A DNA stretch of 64,000 nt, taken from positions 1-64,000 of the forward strand of contig NZ_JACBZF010000003.1 of the NCBI RefSeq assembly GCF_013408095.1, given 5' to 3'. Each line of letters begins with the position of its first letter. Position 1 is the first letter of the stretch. Of this stretch, positions 18,402 to 28,096 are shown piece by piece. The translations under genes were made by a program, and so were the position numbers. The notes beneath the pieces were generated by a model. That model was not told the origin of the DNA and searched no databases. It worked only from the letters and a program-made list of their open reading frames with translations. This DNA comes from Novosphingobium marinum (lineage in GTDB: Bacteria; Pseudomonadota; Alphaproteobacteria; Sphingomonadales; Sphingomonadaceae).

Positions 18402-20411
18402 ATGACCGAAGTCCTCAAGATCAGCCTGCCCGACGGTTCCATGCGCGAGATGCCGGCGGGCTCTACGCCCGGCGATGTCGCCGCCGCGATCGGTCCGGGC
18501 CTCGCCAAGGCCGCGCTTGCCGCCAGGGTCAACGGCGAGGTGCGCGATCTCGACCGCCCGTTCGACGCCGACAGCGAACTGGCACTCATCACGGCACGCG
18601 ACGAGGACGAGGCGCTCGAACTGGTGCGGCACGATTACGCGCATGTCCTCGCAGAAGCGGTGCAGGCGCTCTGGCCGGGTACCCAGATCACCTTCGGCCC
18701 GGCAACCGATGACGGGTTCTACTACGACGTGAAGGCGCCCGATACGCGCGACCCGTTCTCGATGGACGACCTGCCCGCCATCGAGGAGAAGATGCGCGAG
18801 ATCATCGCTGCGGACAAACCGCTGAGGCGCGAGGTGTGGACCCGCCGCCGGTTGATCGACAAGTGGGATGCCGAGGGCGAGACGTTCAAGGCCGAATGGG
18901 CCCGCGAATTGCCCGAGGGCGAGGAACTTACCGTCTACTGGTCGGGCAGCGACTGGCTCGACATGTGCCGCGGCCCGCACCTGCCAAGCACCGGAAAGCT
19001 CGATCCCCGGGCCTTCAAGCTCATGCGCGTCGCCGGAGCATACTGGCGCGGCGACCAGAAGAACGCGCAGCTGACGCGGATTTACGGGACTGGCTGGCTC
19101 AACAGGAAGCAGCTAGACGCGCACCTCATGCGGCTCGAGGAGGCCGCCAAGCGCGACCACCGCAAGCTGGGCCGCGAGATGGACCTGTTCCACTTGCAGG
19201 AAGAAGCGCACGGCTCGGTCTTCTGGCATCCCAACGGCTATCGCATCTGGCGTGAGCTCGAAGCCTACATGCGCCGCAAGATGGACGGCGCCGGATATCG
19301 CGAGATCAAGACCCCGCAGCTGATGGACGTGCGCCAGTGGGAGCAGTCCGGCCACTGGGGTAAGTACGCCGAGAACATGTTCGCGGTGCCAGACATCGTG
19401 CCGGAAGTCGAAGCGGAGGACACCGCCGCCTCGCCCAGGGTCGCACCCGATGCCGACTGGATGGCGATCAAGCCGATGAACTGCCCCGCGCATGTTCTCG
19501 TCTTCAAGCAGGGCATCACGTCCTACCGCGAACTGCCGATCCGGCTGGGCGAAATGGGCTGCTGCCACCGCAACGAGCCGCACGGCGCGCTCCACGGGTT
19601 GATGCGCGTTCGCCAGTTCACTCAGGACGATGCGCACATCTTCTGCACCGAAGCACAGGTCGTCGACGAAGTGCGCGCATTCTGCAAGCTGGCCGACAGT
19701 GTCTATCGCGATTTCGGTTTCAGCTACGAAGTGAAACTCGCCCTGCGCCCCGAACGGCGCTTCGGATCGGAAGCCGACTGGGACAAGGCCGAGCAGGAAT
19801 TGCGCGATGCCGTCGCCGAAGCGGGCATGCAGAACGAGGAATACGGCTGGGAAGAACTTCCGGGCGAAGGAGCCTTCTATGCCCCCAAGCTCGAATGGCA
19901 CCTGACCGATGCGATCGGCCGTACCTGGCAGGTCGGTACGATTCAGGGCGACCGCGTGCTGCCCGAGCGGCTCGATGCCAGCTACATCGGCGAGGACGGC
20001 GAACGCCACCGCCCGGTCATGCTGCACCGCGCGATCTTCGGGTCGTACGAGCGCTTCATCGGCATCCTGATCGAGCATTTCGCCGGCAAGCTGCCGGTCT
20101 GGCTGGCTCCGGTTCAGGCGGTGGTGGCGACGATCGTTTCCGATGCCGACGGATACGCCCGCGAGGCCGAAGCAAAGCTGAAGGCGGCGGGTATCCGCGT
20201 CGAGACCGACCTGCGCAACGAGAAGATCAACTACAAGGTGCGCGAGCACAGCCTGGCGAAAGTCCCGCACCTGCTGGTCGTCGGCAAGCGCGAAGCGGAG
20301 GAAGGCACCGTCGCCATCCGCACGCTCGGCGAGCAGCGGCAGCAGGTTGTCTCGCTCGACGATGCCATCGCCATGCTGCAGACCGAGGCGACGCCGCCAG
20401 ACCTGCGCTGA
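18402..20411 (+). CDS. thrS: Threonyl-tRNA synthetase
   Basis: ThrS charges tRNA-Thr. The 669-residue protein has the TGS domain (about 1-65), the editing domain with [10 protein letters not shown], the class II catalytic core ([32 protein letters not shown], and motif 3 region [20 protein letters not shown]) and the anticodon-binding domain beginning near [12 protein letters not shown]. Zinc ligands are consistent with Cys in MNCPAH and two later histidines. ATG 18402 with GAAGAGAATCC upstream is the natural start; the open frame extends further up without support. It is probably monocistronic. Confidence 0.98.
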   Translation: MTEVLKISLPDGSMREMPAGSTPGDVAAAIGPGLAKAALAARVNGEVRDLDRPFDADSELALITARDEDEALELVRHDYAHVLAEAVQALWPGTQITFGPATDDGFYYDVKAPDTRDPFSMDDLPAIEEKMREIIAADKPLRREVWTRRRLIDKWDAEGETFKAEWARELPEGEELTVYWSGSDWLDMCRGPHLPSTGKLDPRAFKLMRVAGAYWRGDQKNAQLTRIYGTGWLNRKQLDAHLMRLEEAAKRDHRKLGREMDLFHLQEEAHGSVFWHPNGYRIWRELEAYMRRKMDGAGYREIKTPQLMDVRQWEQSGHWGKYAENMFAVPDIVPEVEAEDTAASPRVAPDADWMAIKPMNCPAHVLVFKQGITSYRELPIRLGEMGCCHRNEPHGALHGLMRVRQFTQDDAHIFCTEAQVVDEVRAFCKLADSVYRDFGFSYEVKLALRPERRFGSEADWDKAEQELRDAVAEAGMQNEEYGWEELPGEGAFYAPKLEWHLTDAIGRTWQVGTIQGDRVLPERLDASYIGEDGERHRPVMLHRAIFGSYERFIGILIEHFAGKLPVWLAPVQAVVATIVSDADGYAREAEAKLKAAGIRVETDLRNEKINYKVREHSLAKVPHLLVVGKREAEEGTVAIRTLGEQRQQVVSLDDAIAMLQTEATPPDLR

Positions 20412-20414
20412 GTT

Positions 20415-20852
20415 TCAGCCGAATTCCCCGAAGAACGTGACGACGTGCATGTTGCGCGGACGCCCGTACTTCTTTTCCAGGATCAGCCTGACCAGCGTGC
20501 ACGGGAAGGTGCGTGTGCCGCCCCCGATGGCGTAACGCATCTGGACCGGGGCCGCGAGGCGATGCTGGATCGCGAAGTAGGGGCGGCCCGGCTTGTGCTC
20601 GCAGCGAAACTGCTCGAGCGCTGCATCGTTCGCAGGGCTGTTGAGCAGTTCGAGCGCGGCGCCTAGCTGATCGTCGAATTTCACGAAAGACGTGATCGCG
20701 GCCACCGCGCGCGAACCGCGCGAGCCCTGCATGCGGTCCCACATAGCGGCGTTGGTTATATCGACGTGGCGCGCTCCGGCATGACCGGTGCCCTGCTCGG
20801 ACTGTACGAAGATGCGGCGGACCTCGTCGAGAGTGAATGGCGTATACGGCAT
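20415..20852 (-). CDS. Hypothetical protein, possible BECR/RNase-A-type toxin-like fold
   Basis: The 145-residue protein contains GTGHAGARHVDITNAAMWDR near residues 21-40, then AITSFVKFDDQL, and ends with MHVVTFFGEFG. This spacing recalls the bacterial RNase-A-like (BECR fold) toxin domains, which begin with a HxxxRHV block, carry a serine/threonine-phenylalanine strand and end in a VVTxY/F strand. The match is from memory of the pattern and is weak. GGGGAG precedes the start at a proper distance, so translation is likely. There is no signal peptide and no obvious immunity gene next to it. It converges on thrS, three bases apart. It could equally be a harmless unknown family. Confidence 0.55.
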   Translation of the reverse strand: MPYTPFTLDEVRRIFVQSEQGTGHAGARHVDITNAAMWDRMQGSRGSRAVAAITSFVKFDDQLGAALELLNSPANDAALEQFRCEHKPGRPYFAIQHRLAAPVQMRYAIGGGTRTFPCTLVRLILEKKYGRPRNMHVVTFFGEFG

Positions 20853-20957
20853 CGACCGACTCCCCAGCGAGAGCCGACCATACCATCACTTCGCAGCGCC
20901 GCTAAGCGCTGCGAGGCTTTGCAGCATTTTCGTCGAAAGTCGGCGGCCGCGAAGGCT

Positions 20958-21086
20958 TCAGAGTGCCGGAAGCGCCTGTCCTGCAGCGATGAGGGCGAGC
21001 GCACAGCCTGCAACCAGGGACGCTCGGAGCATCTCTGCCTGGAGGCGGGCCACAGGAGCGGCGGCAAGGGCGAGGGCACGGGCCAT
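20958..21086 (-). CDS. Possible small hydrophobic peptide
   Basis: A short frame of 42 codons ends at 20958 and contains a signal- or membrane-like stretch, MLRASLVAGCALALIAAGQA, with an internal ATG at 21032 preceded by AGGCAGAG. It starts about 50 bp downstream of the agmatine deiminase stop on the same strand. It may be a small membrane peptide, a decayed exported protein whose mature part is lost, or chance. Nothing else in 20853-21136 looks coding. Confidence 0.25.
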   Translation of the reverse strand: MARALALAAAPVARLQAEMLRASLVAGCALALIAAGQALPAL

Positions 21087-21136
21087 GAACCATGGGTATG
21101 CCCCATGCCCTTTGCCAATTGCTTAAACCGGATGGT

Positions 21137-22165
21137 TTATTTCCGGTTACCGCCTTCCTCGTCGTCCGCCTCGTCGGCGCCGAACGGCATCGGCATCTGC
21201 TGGCAAGCGCAGTGGAAGCCCCCGCCGCCCTTCAGGACGGCCTCGGAAGGCAGCCCGATGGTCTCCCGATCCGGAAACAGCGCGTCGATCGCCGCCACCG
21301 CCTCATCGTCGTTGGCAACGCCGAAAGTCGGCACCACGATCAGCTTGTTCGTGATCGCGAAGTTCACGTAGCTCGCCGGTTCGATCTTGCCGTCCACCTC
21401 GAAGCGACCGGGCGAAGGAACCTCGCGAACGGTGATCCCGCCCGCAGCTTCGGCGCGTTCGTACGCGTCGCGATAGACCTCTGCGTTGGGATCATCGTCT
21501 CCGGCAGGCGTCGGAACGGCGAGCGTCCCCGGCCCCACGAAGCGGGCAAGGTTGTCGACGTGGCCGTCGGTATGGTCGTTCATCAGGCCGTCGCCGAGCC
21601 AAAGCAGCTTGGCAAACCCGAAATCGCGCGCCAGCCGTGCGCCGATTGCATCGCGGTCGAGTTCCGGGTTGCGGTTCGGATTGAGCAGGGTCTGCTCGGT
21701 CGTGACCGCGAAGCCTTTGCCATCGTGATCGATCGCCCCGCCTTCGAGCACCCAGTCGGAGGTCAGAGCCTCCATTCCGGCGCTGTTGGCAAGGACCGCG
21801 CCGATGGCGAGGTCACCGGGCATGAGGTACTTGCCGCCCCAGCCATTGAAGCCGAAGCGACGCGCGACGCGGCGGCCCTGCTCGTCCGCCATGATGATCG
21901 GGCCGGTATCGCGCAGCCAGATATCGCCGAAGATGCGCTTTTCGAGCTTCACCGCGCTCGAAACGAGCGACCGCGCACGCTCCTCGTTCGCGTCGTCTCT
22001 GACGATCAGGCGAACTTCCTGGCCGCTCTCCGCGACGGCGTTGGCGAACGCGGCGATCTGTTCCTGCGCCTGTTCGAGCACGCCGGACCATTCGCTTTCG
22101 TCATGCGGGAAGCCGATCCAGAGCCAATCCTGGGGGTGCCATTCGGGAGGATAGCGATACGCCAT
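21137..22165 (-). CDS. aguA: Agmatine deiminase family protein
   Basis: The 342-residue enzyme belongs to the peptidyl-arginine deiminase/agmatine deiminase family, which hydrolyses a guanidinium group. Family marks are WIGFPHDESEW near the N-terminus, DIWLRDTGPI, LEGGAIDHDGKGF, HTDGHVDNLARF and the catalytic cysteine in GGGFHCACQQMP. In AguA this last block usually reads GNIHCITQQ, so the match is good though not exact, and the substrate could differ. The start ATG 22165 overlaps the stop of the M28 peptidase gene (TGATG), so the two are coupled. Confidence 0.88.
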   Translation of the reverse strand: MAYRYPPEWHPQDWLWIGFPHDESEWSGVLEQAQEQIAAFANAVAESGQEVRLIVRDDANEERARSLVSSAVKLEKRIFGDIWLRDTGPIIMADEQGRRVARRFGFNGWGGKYLMPGDLAIGAVLANSAGMEALTSDWVLEGGAIDHDGKGFAVTTEQTLLNPNRNPELDRDAIGARLARDFGFAKLLWLGDGLMNDHTDGHVDNLARFVGPGTLAVPTPAGDDDPNAEVYRDAYERAEAAGGITVREVPSPGRFEVDGKIEPASYVNFAITNKLIVVPTFGVANDDEAVAAIDALFPDRETIGLPSEAVLKGGGGFHCACQQMPMPFGADEADDEEGGNRK

Positions 22166-23850
22166 CAGCACCCCCCCGCAGCTGCACAGGATTCGTCGCG
22201 GATCGCGCGGAACTCGTCGCCCGGCAGCCAGTTCGGCCAGTCGTCCGTTTCGGCGAGCGCGCGGCCGAGCCGGTAATAGACGCGCAGGTCGGCCAGCGCT
22301 CCCGACCAGTCCCAGCCGGGATCGAATTCGTCGTCCGGACCGTGATAGCGGTTCTCGGTGTAGTCCTTGGCGACCGCCGCGCCGGCCTCGCGTCCTCCAA
22401 CGACGAGGTCCTCGCCTCCGTCGACGTAGAACATCGGCACTCCGCGCTTGGCGAGACTGAAGTGGTCGGAGCGGTAGTAGTAGCCCTTTTCCGGCGTCGG
22501 CTCGGGCGTCGCTACGCGGTTCTCGGTTGCGAGGACCTGGTCGAGGTAGCCGTCGAGTTCGGACTTGCCGCCGCCCACGACGGTGACGTCGCGCGCCGGA
22601 CCTGCCAGCGAAAGCGCGTCCATGTTGACGCCGCCAACGGTGCGGTCGAGCGGGAAGACCGGGTTCGCGCCGTAGTATTCGGAGCCGAGCAGGCCCGATT
22701 CCTCCGCCGTCACGGCCAGGAACACCAGGCTGCGGTCGGGAGCGCCGGCGCGCGCGTGCGCATCTCCGAGAGCTGCCAGGGCTGCCGTTCCGGTCGCATT
22801 GTCGATGGCACCGTTGCAGATGTCGTCACCCGCGGCGTTCGGCTTGCAGCGGCCGAGGTGATCCCAGTGCGCGGTATAGAGGACGTACTCGTCGGGACGC
22901 GTTGCGCCCGGCAGCATTCCGATGACGTTCCGCGATGCGAAGCGGCGGATCGAGTTATCAAAGGAGACATCGGCCCGAAGCCCCAGCGGGACCGGGCGGA
23001 AACCCTTCTGCCTGGCACGTGCCGAAAGCGTCGCGAGATCCTGTCCTGCAGCAGCGAGAATCTTTCCGGCCACGTCCTTCTGGATCCAGCCGTTCATCAT
23101 CGTCTCGCTCATGCCGTTGTCGGCCGTCTGCGCGTAGGCCTGCGGTCCGGACCAGCTCGATTCGACGACGTTCCAGCCATAGGCGGCGGGGAACGTGTCG
23201 TGCACGATCAGCGCGGCGGCAGCGCCCTGCCTTGCCGCTTCCTCGTACTTGTATGTCCAGCGTCCGTAGTATGTCATCGCCCGCCCGTTGAACGTGCCTT
23301 CGAGAGCTTCGGTCTCGTAGTCGGGATCGTTGACGAGGATGACTGCGGTCTTTCCCTTCATGTCGATGCCGGCGTAGTCGTTCCAGCCCTTCTCGGGCGC
23401 AACGATGCCATAGCCGACGAAGACCATTTCGCTATCGTCGATGTCGATGGAGGGTACGGCACGATAGGTCGTGCCGACGTACTGGCTGCCGTAATCGAAC
23501 TGCATCGACTGGCCGCTGCCGCTGACGGTCAGCGGGGAAAATTCCTCGCCGGTGATCTCGACGAGCGGGACATCCTGCACCCAGCTTCCGTTGTTGCCCG
23601 GCTGCAGCCCTGCCTCGCGAAATTTCTCGATGAGGTAGGCGACGGTCTTTTCCTCGCCCGGTGTGCCGGGAGCCCGGCCCTCGAATTCGTCCGAGGAAAG
23701 GACGCGGGTCATTTCTCTCATCGTGTCGACCGAAAGGTCGGGGATGTCGCCGGTCGCGGCGGACGCGGGGGCGGCATAGTCGGTTGCAGGCGCCGTCGTC
23801 GCGCAGGCGGAAAGCGCCAGCGCAGCTGCGCCGATAATCAGCGGCTTCAT
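22165..23850 (-). CDS. M28 family metallopeptidase, lipoprotein
   Basis: The 561-residue protein starts with a lipoprotein signal (MKPLIIGAAALALSACATT, lipobox LSAC). It carries an M28 zinc peptidase domain interrupted by a PA-type insert at about 130-290. Metal-site blocks are AHWDHLG, GAIDNATGTAALAALG, TAEESGLLGSEYYG and RSDHFSLAKRGVPMFY. Members are aminopeptidases acting in the periplasm or at the surface. I chose ATG 23850 because the signal begins there; the longer upstream frame overlaps glnE regulatory sequence. It precedes aguA in one transcription unit and is divergent from glnE. Confidence 0.93.
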   Translation of the reverse strand: MKPLIIGAAALALSACATTAPATDYAAPASAATGDIPDLSVDTMREMTRVLSSDEFEGRAPGTPGEEKTVAYLIEKFREAGLQPGNNGSWVQDVPLVEITGEEFSPLTVSGSGQSMQFDYGSQYVGTTYRAVPSIDIDDSEMVFVGYGIVAPEKGWNDYAGIDMKGKTAVILVNDPDYETEALEGTFNGRAMTYYGRWTYKYEEAARQGAAAALIVHDTFPAAYGWNVVESSWSGPQAYAQTADNGMSETMMNGWIQKDVAGKILAAAGQDLATLSARARQKGFRPVPLGLRADVSFDNSIRRFASRNVIGMLPGATRPDEYVLYTAHWDHLGRCKPNAAGDDICNGAIDNATGTAALAALGDAHARAGAPDRSLVFLAVTAEESGLLGSEYYGANPVFPLDRTVGGVNMDALSLAGPARDVTVVGGGKSELDGYLDQVLATENRVATPEPTPEKGYYYRSDHFSLAKRGVPMFYVDGGEDLVVGGREAGAAVAKDYTENRYHGPDDEFDPGWDWSGALADLRVYYRLGRALAETDDWPNWLPGDEFRAIRDESCAAAGGC

Positions 23851-23955
23851 GGAAAACTCTTTCGCGAAAAACATGGATTGGGGCCCAGTTGCCAGACGCA
23901 AGACATGGTTACAACCCGGCTTGCCCCAAGAGGTTGCGCACGGCAGGTAAGGCCA

Positions 23956-26664
23956 ATGGACGCCGACTGGACCGGAGCGCTCGAGCGCGCACGGGCGCAT
24001 TCGCCCTACCTTTCGCAGGCTCTCGAAAGGCTGCCGGAGCTGGCCGGGATACTCGCGGGCGGCGATGGCGAGCAGGCGCTGGACCGTGCCAGGACCGCCG
24101 GCGCCGGCTGCGATGACACGGGCGTCGCATTGCGTCGCGAGAAGCTTGCGCTTTCTCTGGCACTTGCCATCGGCGACCTTGCCGGCGCGTTCCCGCTACT
24201 CCGGGTGACGGGCGAGCTTTCGGACTTCGCGGACCGCGCGATGGACGCCGCGATCGCCGATGCCATCCGCCGCCGCGCCCCCGACTCGGAACCACAGGGC
24301 TTCATTGCGCTGGCGCTTGGCAAGCATGGAGCGCGCGAGCTCAACTACAGTTCGGACATCGACCCTATCCTGCTATACGATCCGGACACCCTGCCCCGGC
24401 GCGATCGCGACGATCCGGGGGAAGCCGCACAGCGCGTCGCGCGCACCCTCGTCCAGACGCTCGCCAACGTGACTGCCGAGGGGTACGTGTTTCGCGTCGA
24501 CCTGCGTCTGCGGCCGGCATCCGAAGTGAGCCCGCTCGCCATCTCGCTCGATGCAGCGCTGACGCACTACGAAAGTTCCGCGCTGGCATGGGAGCGCGCC
24601 GCGTTCATTCGCGCGCGCCCTTGTGCGGGAGACATCGCCGAAGGCGAGGCTTTCCTCGCTTCGATAAGGCCTTTCGTATGGCGCAAGAGCCTCGATTTCG
24701 GGGCGATAGCGGAAATCGCGCGGCTGACATCCAAGATTCGCGCGGCATCGAACGGTGCGGCGCAGGTCGGCCCCGGGTACGATCTCAAGAAAGGGCGTGG
24801 CGGCATCCGCGAGATCGAATTCTATGCACAGACCCACCAGCTGATCCACGGCGGACGCAATCCATCGCTGCGCACGCGGGGCACGCGCGAGACGCTCGAT
24901 GCGCTCGCCCAGGCGGACCTGATCGCTTACGAGGATTCGAAGTTTCTCGGCGAAAGCTACGACCGGCTCCGGCAGGTCGAGCACCGGCTGCAGATGGTTT
25001 CCGACCGCCAGACCCACAGCCTGCCCGAAAACCGGGAGGCGCTCGATTCGGTGGCAAGGCTCGACGGGCTGAGCACGGGCGGCGAACTGGTCGAGGAACT
25101 GGCTGCGATCACCGAGGCCGTTGCCCAACGCTACGACGCGCTGATCGACGCTCATACGCCCGCGTCGGGAAGCGCCACCAGGCATGCCGCGGAAGGAGCG
25201 CCGCTTGCCGTGGAACTCGAACGGATGGGATTTTCCGATCCGCAGTCGCTGTCCGAACGGATTGCGGGATGGCGTGCCGGAAAGCTGAAGGCCTTGCGAA
25301 GCGACGCGGCGCGCGCGGCGTTCGGCGCCATCCAGCACGACCTGCTTGCCGCGCTGGCCGAAGCGCCCGAACCGGAGCGCGCGATCGCGCGGTGGGAGCA
25401 ACTCCTCTCCCGCCTTCCCAGCGCGATCAACCTGTTCCGCCTGCTCGAAGCGCGGCCGGGCCTCCTCGACCGCCTCGCGCGTATCTTGTCGATCGCACCG
25501 CCGCTCGCCGACGAACTCGCCCGCCGGGCCGACCTGCTCGACCCGCTGATCGATGCCAGTGCCTTCGACCTGCCCGGCGACGTTCGCTCGCTCGCCGCGG
25601 AATTCGCGGCATCCGATGACGACGACTACGAGCGCCTGCTCGACAGGGTTCGCCGCAAGGTGGGCGACGCGCGATTCACTCTCGGCGTGCAGCTGGTCGA
25701 AGGCAGCACCGATCCGCTGGCGGTATCGGCGGCCCTGGCGCGCATCGCGGAGGCCGCCATCCTCGCGCTCGGCAACGCGACCGTCGCCGAATTCGAGCGC
25801 AAGCACGGACAGGTCCCGGAAAGCGAGCTGGTCATCCTCGGCCTCGGCCGGATGGGCGGCGGGGCGCTTACCCACTCTTCCGATCTCGACCTCGTCTACC
25901 TCTTCACCGGGGAGACCGGGCGCGAATCGGACGGCGATCGCCCCATCGGCGCAACGCTCTACTACAATCGCCTCGGCCAGCGGTTGACCGCCGCGCTGTC
26001 GGTGCCCACCGCAGAAGGAGCGCTTTACGAAATCGACACGCGGCTGCGGCCCTCAGGCGAGCAGGGGCCTCCTGCCGCCAGCCTCGACAGTTTCGAGCGC
26101 TACCAGAAGGAACAGGCCTGGACTTGGGAACACATGGCGCTCACCCGCGCGCGGTCGCTCTACGGCTCTCCGGACGCGCGGGCGCGGCTCGAGGGAATCG
26201 TCGCCGCCGTCCTGACCGCACCGCGCGACCTGGAAAAGCTGCGCGCCGACGTGCTCGACATGCGCAGGACGATGGCAGAGCACAAGCCGCCCAAGGGCCT
26301 GCTCGATGCCAAGCTGGCGAGGGGCGGCCTCGTCGATCTCGAATTCCTGGTCCACTACCTGCAACTTCGCGAGCATACCGCGCTTACCCCGCATCTCGGC
26401 GAAGCGGTGCGCGCACTCGTGGCGGGCGAACTGCTGCCGCCGGAACTGGTCGAGGCCCACGATGCGATGACGCGCCTCCTGGTCTCGGCGCGGTTGCTCG
26501 CACCCGATGCGAAACAGCCGCTCCCGGCCGCCTGCGAGGCACTTGCAAAGACGTGCGGCGTCGGCGAATGGGATGACATCCCGAAAGTGCTCGGCGATGC
26601 GCGGCATACCGTCGCGCGTGCATGGCGCGATATCCTGGGCGAGGAACTGGAGATCGAGGAATGA
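23956..26664 (+). CDS. glnE: Glutamine synthetase adenylyltransferase/adenylyl-removing enzyme
   Basis: GlnE attaches and removes AMP on glutamine synthetase in response to PII protein and glutamine. The 902-residue protein contains both nucleotidyltransferase halves: the removing domain with NYSSDIDPILLYD near 130-140 and the adenylylating domain with GGGALTHSSDLDLVYLF near 640, each followed by GlnD-PII-type helical parts. AGGTAAGG lies just upstream of ATG 23956. The open frame extends 1.6 kb upstream across the M28 peptidase on the opposite strand, which is an artefact. It is the first gene of glnE-bcp-DUF455, with 4-base overlaps. Confidence 0.97.
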   Translation: MDADWTGALERARAHSPYLSQALERLPELAGILAGGDGEQALDRARTAGAGCDDTGVALRREKLALSLALAIGDLAGAFPLLRVTGELSDFADRAMDAAIADAIRRRAPDSEPQGFIALALGKHGARELNYSSDIDPILLYDPDTLPRRDRDDPGEAAQRVARTLVQTLANVTAEGYVFRVDLRLRPASEVSPLAISLDAALTHYESSALAWERAAFIRARPCAGDIAEGEAFLASIRPFVWRKSLDFGAIAEIARLTSKIRAASNGAAQVGPGYDLKKGRGGIREIEFYAQTHQLIHGGRNPSLRTRGTRETLDALAQADLIAYEDSKFLGESYDRLRQVEHRLQMVSDRQTHSLPENREALDSVARLDGLSTGGELVEELAAITEAVAQRYDALIDAHTPASGSATRHAAEGAPLAVELERMGFSDPQSLSERIAGWRAGKLKALRSDAARAAFGAIQHDLLAALAEAPEPERAIARWEQLLSRLPSAINLFRLLEARPGLLDRLARILSIAPPLADELARRADLLDPLIDASAFDLPGDVRSLAAEFAASDDDDYERLLDRVRRKVGDARFTLGVQLVEGSTDPLAVSAALARIAEAAILALGNATVAEFERKHGQVPESELVILGLGRMGGGALTHSSDLDLVYLFTGETGRESDGDRPIGATLYYNRLGQRLTAALSVPTAEGALYEIDTRLRPSGEQGPPAASLDSFERYQKEQAWTWEHMALTRARSLYGSPDARARLEGIVAAVLTAPRDLEKLRADVLDMRRTMAEHKPPKGLLDAKLARGGLVDLEFLVHYLQLREHTALTPHLGEAVRALVAGELLPPELVEAHDAMTRLLVSARLLAPDAKQPLPAACEALAKTCGVGEWDDIPKVLGDARHTVARAWRDILGEELEIEE

Positions 26665-27146
26665 GCGAACAGCCAACCCGCTTTCCTGGCGAAGGCGACA
26701 CGATGCCCGACATCGCGATGGAAACGCCCGATGGCGCAAGTGTGAAGCCGTCCGATTTTCGTGGTCGCAAGCTTGTCGTCTTCTTCTATCCGAAAGACGA
26801 CACGCCCGGCTGCACGACCGAGAACAAGGAGTTCACCGCGCTTGCCGGCGAGTTCGAAAAGGCGGGAACGGCGTTGCTCGGCGTGAGCAAGGACCCTCCC
26901 GCCAAACATCTGAAGTTCATGGAGAAACATGACCTTGCGGTCCCGCTTGCCAGCGACGCGTCCGAAGGCGGACTATCGGACGCGCTCGGTATCTGGACCG
27001 AAAAGAAGAACTACGGCCGCACCTACATGGGGATGGTGCGCACGACGTACCTGGTCGACGCCGGGGGACGGATCGCGAAGGTCTGGAACAAGGTCCGCGT
27101 CAAGGGTCATGTCGATGCGGTGCTGGAGGCCGCCAGAACCCTTTGA
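26661..27146 (+). CDS. bcp: Thioredoxin-dependent thiol peroxidase (Bcp/PrxQ)
   Basis: The 161-residue peroxiredoxin reduces hydroperoxides. The active-site block is FFYPKDDTPGCTTENKEF, with the peroxidatic cysteine near residue 51. The resolving cysteine found five residues later in many Bcp proteins is absent (the position is in ENK), so this is a 1-Cys or atypical type. The start ATG 26661 overlaps glnE's stop (ATGA) and an internal ATG at 26703 is less likely. It also overlaps the next gene, so the three are coupled. Confidence 0.95.
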   Translation: MSEQPTRFPGEGDTMPDIAMETPDGASVKPSDFRGRKLVVFFYPKDDTPGCTTENKEFTALAGEFEKAGTALLGVSKDPPAKHLKFMEKHDLAVPLASDASEGGLSDALGIWTEKKNYGRTYMGMVRTTYLVDAGGRIAKVWNKVRVKGHVDAVLEAARTL

Positions 27147-27940
27147 GCAGCCCGTCGGTTTCCGGAGCCATCGCCTCCGCCCTTGCCGAAAGCGAGCCGT
27201 CCGCCAAGGTCATGGCCGCGCGGAGGGTCGCGCGCGAATGGCGCAAGGGCCGGCTGCCGTTTCGGTTCGACGTCGCGATGCCGGACGTGCCGGGCCGACC
27301 CGCCCGGCCCGAGCTTCTGCCGCCCACGAAAATGCCCAAGCGCGGGCGCGGGCAGTCGCTGAAGGGGCGAATCGCCCTGTTCCATGCGCTGGCCCACATC
27401 GAGTTCGTCGCGATCGACCTCGCACTCGACATGGCAGGCCGGTTCGGCGGCGAGATGGGAAAGGATTTCGTCTCCGACTTCCTTTCGGTGGCCGCCGACG
27501 AGGCGATGCACTTCGTCCTTCTCGAAAGGCGGCTCCGCGCTCTCGGCAGCTTCTACGGCGACCTTCCTGCCCATGGCGGCCTGTGGGACGCCGCCGGCGA
27601 AACCCGCCACGACGTCGCCGCGCGGCTCGCCGTGGTGCCGATGGTGCTAGAAGCACGCGGCCTCGACGTGACGCCGACGACCATCGAGCGCATGCGGAGC
27701 GCAGGCGATTCGGCCGGAGTACGCATCCTGGAACGAATCCTTGACGACGAAATCCGGCACGTTCGCGTGGGCGCAAACCATTTCGCCGAGGTTTGCGAAC
27801 GGCGCGGCAAATCCCCTGATTCAACGTGGAAAACCCTCGTGAAAAAACATTTCCGCGGAAGGGTTTCCGGTCCATTCAACGATTCGGCGCGTAACGCTGC
27901 CGGTTTATCGCGCGAACTCTACGCCGGTATTGCCTATTAA
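27143..27940 (+). CDS. DUF455 ferritin-like domain protein
   Basis: The 265-residue protein is mostly helical. It has the carboxylate/histidine motifs of a ferritin-like four-helix bundle: ALFHALAHIEFVAIDLALD, DEAMHFVLLERRL, an EARGLDVTP block and DEIRHVRVG. Proteins of this DUF455 family probably bind a di-iron centre, but their substrate is not established. The start is a TTG at 27143 overlapping the bcp stop (TTGA), so it is co-translated. The exact first residue is somewhat uncertain because a TTG was needed. Confidence 0.85.
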   Translation: MSSPSVSGAIASALAESEPSAKVMAARRVAREWRKGRLPFRFDVAMPDVPGRPARPELLPPTKMPKRGRGQSLKGRIALFHALAHIEFVAIDLALDMAGRFGGEMGKDFVSDFLSVAADEAMHFVLLERRLRALGSFYGDLPAHGGLWDAAGETRHDVAARLAVVPMVLEARGLDVTPTTIERMRSAGDSAGVRILERILDDEIRHVRVGANHFAEVCERRGKSPDSTWKTLVKKHFRGRVSGPFNDSARNAAGLSRELYAGIAY

Positions 27941-28096
27941 ACTTTGGCAGGGGTACCCAAAGCTCGACGAGAAGGCGGGGGGTATTTCCGACCATCTCCA
28001 GAACGAACGCCTGGGACGCTTTCGGCGTCGCGGGAAAACTATTGCGGTCGCACGCCTGCACCAGAAAACAGCGGGCGCCAAAAGAAGGTATTCCGA

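Noticed and set aside
22342..23955. Open frame on the plus strand continuing upstream of glnE across the M28 peptidase
   Set aside because: It is in the glnE frame but lies antisense to a real peptidase and has composition typical of GC-rich shadow frames; a good start with a ribosome binding site exists at 23956.
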